The translations under genes and the position numbers were made by a program. 64,000 nucleotides of DNA from Nitratireductor aquimarinus (lineage in GTDB: Bacteria; Pseudomonadota; Alphaproteobacteria; Rhizobiales; Rhizobiaceae): assembly GCF_017255295.1 (NCBI RefSeq), contig NZ_JAFKDE010000010.1, forward strand, positions 178,039 to 242,038, in the 5' to 3' direction. The stretch's first letter is position 1, and each line of letters begins with the position of its first letter. Below the pieces are notes generated by a model. That model saw nothing but the letters and a program-made list of their open reading frames with translations, was not told where the DNA came from and ran no database searches. This document shows positions 48,262 through 57,283 of this stretch, one piece after another.

Positions 48262-50454
48262 TTGGCTTTGATCATCGATGATTCCCGCAGGTTGTTTGCG
48301 GGAAGTGTCTTCGCTTGTTCTTTCTTATGTGCGCATGCAGCCTTTGCCCAGGAGCAGGCATCACCGGCAGAGGAGGAGGTGGAGCAAGCTGTTTCGGGTG
48401 ACGTGGGTGAGGGCAGGACCCATCGGCTGAAACGGCTGGTGGTGGTTGATGACCAGACGCTTCTGCCCTCGGGCGAAGCAGTCTACACCACGCCTGCGGC
48501 GGTCGGCTCACTTGATGAGCAGGCACTGCAGGAGCGCTTCGGCGGCGATGTGCGAACGGCGGTGCGTTCAGTTCCGGGCGCCTTTACCTATTCGCCGAGC
48601 ACCAATCCGGCGATTGAGGTCAACATTCGCGGACTGACCGGCTATGGCCGCGTCAATGCCATGATCGACGGCGTGCCGCAGACCTTCCGGAATGTGGGCG
48701 GGCATGGTTCGTCAGGCGGCAATCTGCTTTACGTACATCCCGAGCTTCTGGCCGGTGTGGATGTGGCGCGCGGCGCGGTTTCGGGCGCGGCCGGTGCGGG
48801 AACGCTGGCCGGCGCTGCCAATTTCCGCACGCTTGAGGTGGATGACGTTCTGAAGCCGGGCGCTGACATCGGTGCGCTCACCCGCTTCAAGGCCGGCACC
48901 AATGGTTATCGCTGGTCAGGTCTGCTCGCTAGCGGCGCGCGGGGCAAGATGTTCCCCGGTCAGACTGGCGATGTGAGCATTGTCGGCGCGCTCGCCTATT
49001 CCGATTTTCACGATTATGAAACGGCGGATGGCGTGGTGTTTCCCGATTACGACAGGGTTGCCAATGCGCCTGCGGGTGGACTGGTCAAGCTCGATTTCGA
49101 ACCCAATGGCGAGCATCGGCTCAAGCTTGGCGGGCGCTGGTATGACAACCGCTTCACCAGCAGCAATTACGAGCAAAGCCTGAAGAACCAGACCTACACG
49201 CTCGATTACACATATGATCCGGGGTCGGCGCTGATCGATCTTGCGGCCAATGTCTACTACAACGAAACGGAGATGACCTACGATTCCGAGTTTGGCGGCG
49301 GCTATCGCGGTCGTGAATCCCGGGATCGTTCCTTCGGTGCGAGCCTCGCCAACACGTCACGCTTCGTGGTGGGCGAGGGCGTGGACCTTTCCTGGTATTA
49401 CGGGCTTTCCTACGGTTCCACGGATTTCGAGGTGCTGCGTCGCCGTGGCGCGAACCCGCCGGGCAGGATGCAGAAGGCGAGCGCCTTCTCCGATGTCACG
49501 CTGGACTGGAACATCTTCTCGCTGGCGGCCGGGCTGCGCTATGATTACTGGAACATGTCCGGGCAGCAGACCGCATACAGTGCGGGTACGGGTGACTGTC
49601 CGCCCGGCGGGCCGGACTGCGGCAACCGGAAGGTCTCGCGCTCCGGTGGTGAATTCCTGCCCAGGGTGACACTGGCCGCCGATCCGCTCGACTGGATGCA
49701 GCTTTACGCCACCTATGCGCACACGGCGCGTCCGCCCACCGTTCAGGAGATGCTGTGGACGATGATCCCGTTTGGTGATGGCATCGGCTCGGCCTATGCG
49801 AACAATCTGGGGCTTGAGCCGGAGGTTCGCAGAGGCTGGGATGTGGGCGTCAATCTGCACAGGGATGGTGTCCTGCTGCCCGACGACCGCCTGCGCCTGA
49901 AGGTCGGCTATTACAGTCACGACATCGAAAACTACATCGTCAACGATCTGGCGGATGTGACGGGAATTCCGTGGCAGGTCGCCAAATGGGTGAATGCGCC
50001 CGGCACCACCCGCATGTCCGGCTGGGAAGTGCAGGGCAGCTATGATGCGGGAGCCTTCTACGTGAATGCGTCCTACACCAATGCGGATACCGATCAGCCG
50101 GTCGGCTTCGGCACGGGCTGGGGCAATGGTGATGCCGGCTTCCTGCCCGAGACCTACGCCACGGTGGATGTGGGCGTGCGTCTTCTCGAGCAGCGGCTGA
50201 ATCTTGGCGCACAGATGCGTTATGTCGGCCCAAGCCGGCAGGCAAACGGCATGATGGAGCCGGAGGACCTTGAGGCCTACACGCTCTACGATGCCTATGG
50301 CAGCTATGAGATCCGCGAGGATTTCAACGTGTCCTTCACGGTCGAAAATCTGTTCGACAAGAGCTACGCGGTGGCCGCGTCCGGGCCGGAATCGATGAAT
50401 TCAAAAAGAGGCAGGGGCCGGACCTTCATTCTGGGAGCGACTGCGAAATTCTAG
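48262..50454 (+). CDS. TonB-dependent outer-membrane receptor (heme/siderophore type)
   Basis: A 730-residue outer-membrane transporter. It has a Sec signal (about 30 residues, ending near AAFAQEQ), a possible TonB box (LVVVDD near residue 58), a plug domain (SLDEQALQERFGGDVRTAV, then NIRGLTGYGRVNAMIDGVPQ), and a 22-strand-type barrel ending in the outer-membrane Phe (ILGATAKF). RPPTVQE and NLGLEPE look like degenerate versions of the FRAP and NPNL heme-receptor motifs, but no His lies between them, so heme is uncertain as ligand. The start is TTG after AGGAGG. It lies between pleD and rpmG, which I recall as neighbours in most relatives. Confidence 0.88.
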   Translation: MALIIDDSRRLFAGSVFACSFLCAHAAFAQEQASPAEEEVEQAVSGDVGEGRTHRLKRLVVVDDQTLLPSGEAVYTTPAAVGSLDEQALQERFGGDVRTAVRSVPGAFTYSPSTNPAIEVNIRGLTGYGRVNAMIDGVPQTFRNVGGHGSSGGNLLYVHPELLAGVDVARGAVSGAAGAGTLAGAANFRTLEVDDVLKPGADIGALTRFKAGTNGYRWSGLLASGARGKMFPGQTGDVSIVGALAYSDFHDYETADGVVFPDYDRVANAPAGGLVKLDFEPNGEHRLKLGGRWYDNRFTSSNYEQSLKNQTYTLDYTYDPGSALIDLAANVYYNETEMTYDSEFGGGYRGRESRDRSFGASLANTSRFVVGEGVDLSWYYGLSYGSTDFEVLRRRGANPPGRMQKASAFSDVTLDWNIFSLAAGLRYDYWNMSGQQTAYSAGTGDCPPGGPDCGNRKVSRSGGEFLPRVTLAADPLDWMQLYATYAHTARPPTVQEMLWTMIPFGDGIGSAYANNLGLEPEVRRGWDVGVNLHRDGVLLPDDRLRLKVGYYSHDIENYIVNDLADVTGIPWQVAKWVNAPGTTRMSGWEVQGSYDAGAFYVNASYTNADTDQPVGFGTGWGNGDAGFLPETYATVDVGVRLLEQRLNLGAQMRYVGPSRQANGMMEPEDLEAYTLYDAYGSYEIREDFNVSFTVENLFDKSYAVAASGPESMNSKRGRGRTFILGATAKF

Positions 50455-50509
50455 GTCGCCATCCCTTCGCCGTGCGGTTTCGGTCGCACGGCATTCCTGC
50501 CGTCAAGAG

Positions 50510-50541
50510 CGCCGCATATCCTCCCGGATGTGCGGCGTTTT
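50510..50541 (+). terminator. Rho-independent terminator of the TonB receptor gene
   Basis: CGCCGCATATCC (50510-50521), loop TCCC, GGATGTGCGGCG (50526-50537), one G-T pair, then TTTT. A smaller hairpin CCGTGCG/CGCACGG lies at 50470-50491. Confidence 0.8.
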
Positions 50542-50982
50542 CGGTTGTGGGTGGGTGGCTTTGTTTCGGGTGTGGTAGGCCGGTCATCTGTCAGGCACGA
50601 AAGAGTGATGACGGTCTCACCCTATTGGGGGCTGACGCAAAGCCGGTCGCGCGCCATATTTACCCTAACGTCAGGGAGTTGGCGGCAATGGTTAAGTAAG
50701 TGTTGATTTTCTTACTGCCCTGCGCAAATCTCTCGACCGATAAGGGCAGTTGCATGGTCGGGCCGATATGGCTCTGACGCGCCATGCCCCAAATACCCCA
50801 TGATGCTCAGGTCCGCCGCATCTCCTGGGTCCGTGGGGTCGGTCGGTCGGCGCTGGTCTTTAGTGGCCTCCTCGTACCGCTGCCAGTTTGCCGACCGACC
50901 CCCATTTCCTTTAACGCGCATAGAAGTTCGTGGGCTCCGCCAGGCATAGAAGCGTGACGGTCAGGCCGTTTCATGCGCGCAT
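50542..50982. other. 441-base spacer with hairpins, no convincing gene
   Basis: No open frame in this spacer has a protein-like composition; the only small ORF across its left part (to 50699) is not convincing. Two inverted repeats stand out. ACTGCCCT (50714-50721) pairs with AGGGCAGT (50743-50750). GGTCGGTCGGC (50841-50851) pairs with GCCGACCGACC (50890-50900), extended by CTGG/CCAG inside. It lies between two facing terminators and may hold a small RNA or a decayed insertion. Confidence 0.5.
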
Positions 50983-51012
50983 AAAAAAACGCCGCTCGGG
51001 GCGGCGTTTTTG
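50983..51012 (-). terminator. Rho-independent terminator of rpmG
   Basis: AACGCCGC and GCGGCGTT form the stem around TCGGG, with A-runs and T-runs on either side, so it can work in both directions. It ends 18 bases after the rpmG stop. Confidence 0.9.
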
Positions 51013-51029
51013 TACGGCTAAAACGGGAT

Positions 51030-51197
51030 CTATTTGATCTTCGTTTCCTTGAACTCCACATGCTTCTTCGCGATGGGGTCGTATTTCCGCTTGGTCATCT
51101 TGTCGGTCATCGTCCGGCTGTTCTTCTTCGTGACGTAGAAGAAGCCCGTGTCGGCCGTCGACTGGAGCTTGATCTTGATGGTCGTGGCCTTCGCCAT
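51030..51197 (-). CDS. rpmG: 50S ribosomal protein L33
   Basis: A 55-residue ribosomal protein: [20 protein letters not shown], then [21 protein letters not shown]. It is of the Cys-free (C-) type usual in alphaproteobacteria. It has its own promoter and terminator and stands alone between the TonB receptor gene and the repeat-protein genes. In relatives it normally follows pleD (recalled), so the receptor separates them here. Confidence 0.97.
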   Translation of the reverse strand: MAKATTIKIKLQSTADTGFFYVTKKNSRTMTDKMTKRKYDPIAKKHVEFKETKIK

Positions 51198-51275
51198 AGC
51201 TGTCGTCCGTTCCTGATGTTTGTTGGTCGCGCATCAGCAGAATCTCTCCACCAGGCGCTTAAAGAGTCTGGCGGA

Positions 51276-51303
51276 CACATAAAGGGTACGCGCGGAATGT
51301 CAA
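51276..51303 (-). promoter_or_regulatory. Promoter of rpmG
   Basis: On the minus strand a perfect TTGACA (51298-51303) and TATGTG (51276-51281) are 16 bases apart, about 80 bases before rpmG. The spacer 51198-51534 otherwise shows no gene and must also hold the promoter of the divergent repeat-protein gene. Confidence 0.5.
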
Positions 51304-51534
51304 GCCGGTCTTGCTGGCGGGGTGCCGGTAAGCCGCGATCCGTTGCTTTGCCGATGCCGGAAAGCCGGTGGCGTGGGGCCGGTGCGGCCGGCGCTGAAAC
51401 CGTAAAGATACGGCACGGCAACTCATGTCGCGGCGCGATCCTCACTAGAGTGCGCGGGACTAACTCTCAATCCCGCTTTCGCAGTGTTCGGCCTTGTTTC
51501 GATAGTCGCGAGTTTCAGGTCTTTTTAGGGGTAC

Positions 51535-54500
51535 ATGAACGCTGCGCCATTCCAGGTGACCTCAATGAACGTGCTGCTGATGAATGTGCAAAGGTTTGCT
51601 GCTTCTTTTGCTGTGGCAGGCCGGTTTTGGTTGCGGCTGGCCAGTCGTGAGGGAGGGCTGTCTCTCCTGTTGCTCTTCCTTCTCGTTGTGGCGGGGGGCA
51701 GTTCATTTTCCTTGCCGGGCTATGCGCAGCACATTCCGCCCACGGCACCCTGCGTCTTTGGGGAGGACACGACGCCGGCTGGTTGGTTTAAGGCGGCAGG
51801 GTCACCGGACTGTTCCAACCTTGAAAAGTGGGGCTGGGGGAATCGGTGGATTGATGGCCCCCTTCCAGCGCTTCCGACTGGCGATGAGACATTTTCTACA
51901 ATGTGGGCCAAAGCAGATCATGCGGAAGCTATTTATACAAATATAACAGGATTGGTTGTCGGGCGTTCTTACAAGATTCCCTTCTATGGGCTGATGCGGG
52001 GGGCGCAGCGTGTTAATCATAACGAAGCATGTGAGGGGCTGCGCTTGCGAATTGACCAAAAGACGCCGCAAAAATTTCCAATGCCATCGACAACCTGGAC
52101 CCAGTCGGTACTCGAATTCACGGCCACTGCGACAAAGCAAAGACTGACCGTGAGCGCTTATAAGAAGACCGGTGCGTCCTCCTCTGAGTCCTGCGTCGCC
52201 CACTTTGCTATTGGTGCCTATCCCCTCGAAGTGATCAAGACAGCGTCGGTGGGGCAAGCTTTGGCCGGTGAAGATGTAACGTTCTCCTTCTCCGTCAAGA
52301 ACACTGGTGCTGATCCGATGACCAATGTCCGGATCAAGGAGGATTTCCTTGAGCGTTCGGACGGCACCGCGCTGACGCTGACCACCGGGCCGACCTTTGT
52401 TTCCAACAGCGGTTCATCTCCGGAAGGGTCCCTGCAGCCCGGTGAGACTGCGACTTTCAAGGCTACCTACAGGCTCACCCAGGCCGATGTGAATGTTGGC
52501 AAACTCAGCAACCAGGCCGTTGGGGCGGGCACATTGCCCGGCGGTCAGGAAATCACGATCTACTCGCAGGCGAAGGCCGATGGCGATCAGGCCCCGACGG
52601 TCATAAATCTGCCGAGGACGTCCGCGATCGATCTGGTCAAGAAAGGGGCCTATCAGGACACCAATGCGAACCAGCTTCTCGATGTCGGCGATCGCATCAT
52701 CTACAGCTTCGAGGTGGAGAATACCGGCAATGTCACCCTGACCGATGTGAAGGTGACGGACCCGCTGGGCACGGTGAATGGCGGCCCTCTGGCGACGCTG
52801 GCTCCCGGTGTCAAGGATACGACGACCTTTTCTCTTGCCTATGAGCTCACGCAGGCGGACATCAACAAGGGCGAAGTGATCAACGCCGCGAAGGTCGAGG
52901 CGAAGGATCCGGACAGCAAGACAATAAGCGACACCGCCTCGCTGACGACCGGGCTGGGCAGCAAGCATTCGATCAAGCTTGAGAAGCGTGGTGTTCATGT
53001 GGATGCCAACAACAATTCGGTCGTCGATCTCGGCGACCATATCCAGTACTCCTTCACCGTTACCAATTCCGGCGATGTCGAACTGAAAGACATCAGCCTG
53101 ACCGATAACAATGCGTCGAGTGTCACCGGCGGTCCGATCGCCACGCTTGCCCCCCGCGTATCGGACAGCACCACATTCACGGCGCGCTACGATCTGAAGC
53201 AGAGCGACATCGATAATGGCGATGTGAAGAACACGGCGACCGTGACCGCGAAGGCGCCGGACGACACGCCCGTGACGGACAGCGCGTCGGTCACCACCCA
53301 TGAGGAAGGCACGAGCAAGATCGTGCTCGAAAAAGCGGGGGTGTATGTCGATGCGAACGGCAACCAGAAAACCGATGTGGGCGACCGGATCAAATACAGT
53401 TTCAAGGTCAAGAATGCCGGTTCCCTGACGCTTTCCGACATCAGCATCACGGACCCTTCTGTCAGCGTTTCCGGGGGCACGCTTTCGCAACTCATTGTTG
53501 GGGATGAGGATAGCACCACTTTCTCGGCCTTTCATACTTTGACGCAGGCCGATCTGGACAGGGGCGAGGTCGTGAACAAGGCCACGGCCAGCGCCAAGGA
53601 TCCGCACGGTCACGCGACGAGCGACACATCTGAAGTGACGGTTTCCATCGACACGAAAGAAGCTGTTTCGCTGGATAAGACCGGTAAATGGGTGGACACC
53701 AACAACAACAAGGTTGCTGATCTGGGGGATCGCATCGAATACACGTTCGCTGTGAAGAATACGGGCGAGGTAACGCTGAAGGATATCAGCGTGTCGGACC
53801 CCCTGATCAATGGCAGTCTCGCCGTTGCAGGGACGCTCGCGCCCGGGGATTCAAACACGACGCCTCTGACCGCGAATTATGATCTGACCCAGGCCGATCT
53901 GGACCGTGGCTCGGTGGTCAACACGGCGACCGTGAAGGCGAAAGCGCCCGATGACGGTGATGTGGATGACACCGGCTCGACATCAGTCAGCCTGCCCGAG
54001 GCGGCATCCATCAAGATCGAGAAAACCGTGACTTTTCAGGATCAGGGAACCATCGGCGTGATGGAGCCTGGCGACCGTCTGAACTACCGTTTCAAGGTTA
54101 CGAACAATGGCAATGTGTCTCTTTCGGGCATCAAATTAAGTGATCCGGGCGCCGTTTTGTCGGGCACGACGGTTCCAGACCTCACGCCGGGCGCGAGCAA
54201 TGATACGGCGGTCACGGGCTATCATGTTCTGACGCAGGCGGATGTCGACAACGGCGCCTACTCGAACACGGCGTCCGTGGAAGGGACGTCGCCGAGCGGG
54301 AAAAAGGCGGAAGCTCTTTCCACTGCCTCCTTCAGCATTACGGTAGCGCCGGCCATGAAGCTTGAGAAGACAGGCGTTTATCAAGACACGAACGGCAACG
54401 GGTTCGCAGATCCTGACGATCACATCAAATTTGCGTTCAAGGTCACGAACACCGGCAATGTGACGCTCGCGGCCGTCAAGATTACCGACCCCGCTCTGTC

Positions 54501-57129
54501 GCTCTCCGGGACGACGGTTCCGGATCTGACGCCGGGCAACAGTGATTCGACGGTGAGTGCGCTCTACAGGCTGACGCAGGCTGACATCGACAAAGGCAGG
54601 GTCGACAACAAGGCCACCGCGACCGTGCCGGTTGGAGAGGAGGAGACCGTAACGAGTGAGGCCAGCGCGACGGTCGAGATTGCGCAGTCCGCGTCGATCA
54701 AACTGACCAAGACGCTCGTCCGCACGGAAGACCGCAACGAGAACGGGGTCACCGATGTTGACGATGCGCTGATTTACAAGTTCAGCGTGGAAAATACCGG
54801 CAATGTGACGCTCAGCAATGTCCGTGTGACCGATCCGACTGCGCAGGTGACCGGCGAACCGCTTGCGACCCTTGCGCCAGGCGACGTTGATGAAGATACA
54901 TTCACCGCTGCCTATCTTGTGAAGCAGGCCGATCTGGACAAGGGCAAGGTGTTGAATGAAGCGCAGGTCGCGGCGCTTGATCCATCGAGCCAGCAGGTGA
55001 CCGGTTCCAGCAGTCTCGAGGTTCCGCTGACTGCCGCTCCCAAGGCGCGACTGATCAAGCGGGCGGTGCATGTCGACAGCAATGGCAATGGCCGCGTCGA
55101 TGCCGAGGATCATGTCGAGTACCGCTTCAAGGTTGAGAATATCGGCAATGTGACATTGAGTGATCTCAAGGTGGAGGACGAGAAGGTTGAGGTCGCCGGC
55201 GGCCCGTTGAGCAGCCTGAACGTTGGCGATGCGGATGAAACGACATTCAGCGCCGACTACGAAATCACGCAGGCGGATGTCGATGCGGGGGAGGTGCGGA
55301 ACACTGCCACGCTGCATGCGAAGGCGCCGGATGGAACTGCTCTGGAGGTTGTGTCGGAGACGGATGAGGGGGCTGGCGATACCGTCCTGGTGATTGAGCA
55401 CAAGCCGGCCGTGGAACTCGTCTTGACGGGAACGCTCGTTGACGGGGATGAAAACGGTTATCCGGATGCCGGTGAGATTGTGCAATACGAACTGGCCGTA
55501 ACGAATGCGGGGAACACGACCCTTTCCGGTGTGTCCATCCCGTCTGTGACGCTTACCCTGCCTGACGGCCGGGAGGTGCAGGTTCCGGTCAGCGGCGGGC
55601 CGCTGGACGGGTTTTTGCCGGGCGGGACAAACACGGATGCGTTTACCGCAAGCTACAGGTTGACGCAGGATGACATCGATCAGGGATTGCTGAACGCTGC
55701 TGCGACGGTAACCGGTTCGGATCCGTCCGGCGAAGAGGTTTCCGCAAGTTCTCAACATGAGTTGCCGCTGCCGCAACTGGCGTCTCTCGCTCTGACGAAG
55801 ACGGGTGAATATCGTGGCGCTGGCGGGGTGCAGGCGCATCCCGGCGAAACGATCCACTATGAATTCGAGGTGGAGAATGACGGCAATGTCACGGTTGACA
55901 ATGTTGCGCCGTCAGATCCCGGCCCGCTCTTTGGCGGCGCGCCTGCAAGCGGCAGTCTTTCGGCCTTTGCGCCGGCCAGTGCGACGCTGGCGCCGGGTGA
56001 CAAGGCGAGGTTCACTGCCGACTATGTCCTGACTGCGACGGACATCCGCAATGCCCGGTCTCATGAGGCTGGCGCGGTGAATACCGCAGTGGCGCAGGGC
56101 GCGACGCCGCATGGGCGCAATGTGGTGTCGCCGGAGGCCGAGGCCAGCGTGCCCATGCCCGGTGTTTTTATTGGCAAGAGCACCCCGCTTTCGCAGGTGA
56201 GGCGCGGCGACCGTGTGCCCTATCAGTTGCGGGTCGCGGCTTACGCGCTCAAGACGGCGGTGGAGGTGAACGTCATTGACCTTCTCCCGCAGGGCTTCAC
56301 CTACCAGACCGGCAGCGCGTCCGTGTCCTATGGACGTTTGGCGCCGAGACTGGAGGGGCGCAGGCTCATCTTTGAAAATGTCGAGCTCCAGCCGGACGAG
56401 CCACTTCTCATCGACCTGACCCTGCTGGCGACGGCGAGTGTGAAGCCGGGTGAGTATGTCAATCAGGCCTGGGTGGAGGATCTATCCGGAGAGGTTTTGA
56501 CGGGAGTTGCCACCGCGACTGTGGAAGTGATTGTTGAGCCGGTGTTCGACTGTAGCGATATCACCGGTCTCGTTTTCAATGACCGCAATCGCAACGGCTA
56601 TCCGGATGCCGGTGAAGAGGGCATTGCGGGTGCGCGGGTGGCCACGGCAAAGGGATTGCTGGTCACGGCCGGACCGAAGGGCAAATTCCATGTGGCCTGT
56701 GCTGATCTCCCGGATCAGCGGATCGGTACGAATTACATCATGAAGCTCGACCAGCGTTCTCTGCCGTCAGGTTATCGGGTGACCACGGAGAACCCGCGTG
56801 TTGTCCGGCTGACCGCCGGTAAGGTGACAAACATTCTGTTTGGCACGACCATCGGACGGGTGGTGCGGCTGGATGTGTCTGACGCTGCTTTCGCGCCGGA
56901 TGGCGTTGAGTTGCAGGACGCGTGGCAGGGGCAGATCAAGCAGCTCGTCACTCTGCTGGATGCGGAGCCTTCCGTTCTTCGTCTTGTGTACCAGAGCAGC
57001 AATGCGGGAGGACGGCTGGCGGCGCGACGCATGCGCGCATTACGGCGTCACATTGCGGGTGAGTGGCAGAAGGTCGGTGGTCGCTATCGTCTCGAGGTGG
57101 AGACCAGAATGATCGGCGATACGAGATGA
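51535..57129 (+). CDS. Giant DUF11/DUF7507-type repeat surface protein 1
   Basis: An 1864-residue predicted secreted protein. The ATG at 51535, after AGGGG, gives an unusually long signal region (hydrophobic core near residues 42-60, likely cleavage at GYAQH). The head (about 65-230) is beta-rich with Trp and resembles a carbohydrate-binding jelly roll, but this is not proven. Residues 232-1540 are eleven repeats of about 115-125 residues built as LVKKGAYQD, calcium-loop (DTNANQLLDVGD), [27 protein letters not shown] and NAA. A D2-like domain (1542-1670) follows, then SdrD_B-like (1674-1780) and a degenerate OmpA-like end. No secretion genes are nearby. The stalk-like build suggests adhesion, an inference. 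Confidence 0.85.
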   Translation: MNAAPFQVTSMNVLLMNVQRFAASFAVAGRFWLRLASREGGLSLLLLFLLVVAGGSSFSLPGYAQHIPPTAPCVFGEDTTPAGWFKAAGSPDCSNLEKWGWGNRWIDGPLPALPTGDETFSTMWAKADHAEAIYTNITGLVVGRSYKIPFYGLMRGAQRVNHNEACEGLRLRIDQKTPQKFPMPSTTWTQSVLEFTATATKQRLTVSAYKKTGASSSESCVAHFAIGAYPLEVIKTASVGQALAGEDVTFSFSVKNTGADPMTNVRIKEDFLERSDGTALTLTTGPTFVSNSGSSPEGSLQPGETATFKATYRLTQADVNVGKLSNQAVGAGTLPGGQEITIYSQAKADGDQAPTVINLPRTSAIDLVKKGAYQDTNANQLLDVGDRIIYSFEVENTGNVTLTDVKVTDPLGTVNGGPLATLAPGVKDTTTFSLAYELTQADINKGEVINAAKVEAKDPDSKTISDTASLTTGLGSKHSIKLEKRGVHVDANNNSVVDLGDHIQYSFTVTNSGDVELKDISLTDNNASSVTGGPIATLAPRVSDSTTFTARYDLKQSDIDNGDVKNTATVTAKAPDDTPVTDSASVTTHEEGTSKIVLEKAGVYVDANGNQKTDVGDRIKYSFKVKNAGSLTLSDISITDPSVSVSGGTLSQLIVGDEDSTTFSAFHTLTQADLDRGEVVNKATASAKDPHGHATSDTSEVTVSIDTKEAVSLDKTGKWVDTNNNKVADLGDRIEYTFAVKNTGEVTLKDISVSDPLINGSLAVAGTLAPGDSNTTPLTANYDLTQADLDRGSVVNTATVKAKAPDDGDVDDTGSTSVSLPEAASIKIEKTVTFQDQGTIGVMEPGDRLNYRFKVTNNGNVSLSGIKLSDPGAVLSGTTVPDLTPGASNDTAVTGYHVLTQADVDNGAYSNTASVEGTSPSGKKAEALSTASFSITVAPAMKLEKTGVYQDTNGNGFADPDDHIKFAFKVTNTGNVTLAAVKITDPALSLSGTTVPDLTPGNSDSTVSALYRLTQADIDKGRVDNKATATVPVGEEETVTSEASATVEIAQSASIKLTKTLVRTEDRNENGVTDVDDALIYKFSVENTGNVTLSNVRVTDPTAQVTGEPLATLAPGDVDEDTFTAAYLVKQADLDKGKVLNEAQVAALDPSSQQVTGSSSLEVPLTAAPKARLIKRAVHVDSNGNGRVDAEDHVEYRFKVENIGNVTLSDLKVEDEKVEVAGGPLSSLNVGDADETTFSADYEITQADVDAGEVRNTATLHAKAPDGTALEVVSETDEGAGDTVLVIEHKPAVELVLTGTLVDGDENGYPDAGEIVQYELAVTNAGNTTLSGVSIPSVTLTLPDGREVQVPVSGGPLDGFLPGGTNTDAFTASYRLTQDDIDQGLLNAAATVTGSDPSGEEVSASSQHELPLPQLASLALTKTGEYRGAGGVQAHPGETIHYEFEVENDGNVTVDNVAPSDPGPLFGGAPASGSLSAFAPASATLAPGDKARFTADYVLTATDIRNARSHEAGAVNTAVAQGATPHGRNVVSPEAEASVPMPGVFIGKSTPLSQVRRGDRVPYQLRVAAYALKTAVEVNVIDLLPQGFTYQTGSASVSYGRLAPRLEGRRLIFENVELQPDEPLLIDLTLLATASVKPGEYVNQAWVEDLSGEVLTGVATATVEVIVEPVFDCSDITGLVFNDRNRNGYPDAGEEGIAGARVATAKGLLVTAGPKGKFHVACADLPDQRIGTNYIMKLDQRSLPSGYRVTTENPRVVRLTAGKVTNILFGTTIGRVVRLDVSDAAFAPDGVELQDAWQGQIKQLVTLLDAEPSVLRLVYQSSNAGGRLAARRMRALRRHIAGEWQKVGGRYRLEVETRMIGDTR

Positions 57130-57208
57130 TGACCGTATGGAATGCCGTTTGGCTCTAATCATCGCTGATGAATTGTTGTATTTCGTTCCTTCATGTTTGA
57201 GAAGTGTA

Positions 57209-57244
57209 TCAATTAATATTTATAGTCCCATTTATATTAATTGA
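57209..57244 (+). promoter_or_regulatory. AT-rich inverted repeat before the second repeat protein
   Basis: TCAATTAATAT (57209-57219) and ATATTAATTGA (57234-57244) form a perfect 11-base inverted repeat with a 14-base centre. It lies 39 bases before the start at 57284 in the AT-rich 154-base spacer. It is a candidate operator or AT-rich silencer-binding site; no T-run marks it as a terminator. Confidence 0.55.
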
Positions 57245-57283
57245 AGAGTAATAATTTCATCATTGGACACAAATGAGATTATT

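Noticed and set aside
50472..50699. A 75-codon frame after the TonB receptor
   Set aside because: It spans the TonB receptor terminator and has no ribosome site or recognisable domain.
54136..55857. A 573-codon minus-strand frame opposite repeat protein 1
   Set aside because: Repeats on the plus strand produce matching repeats on the minus strand; the sequence has no signal peptide or known domain.
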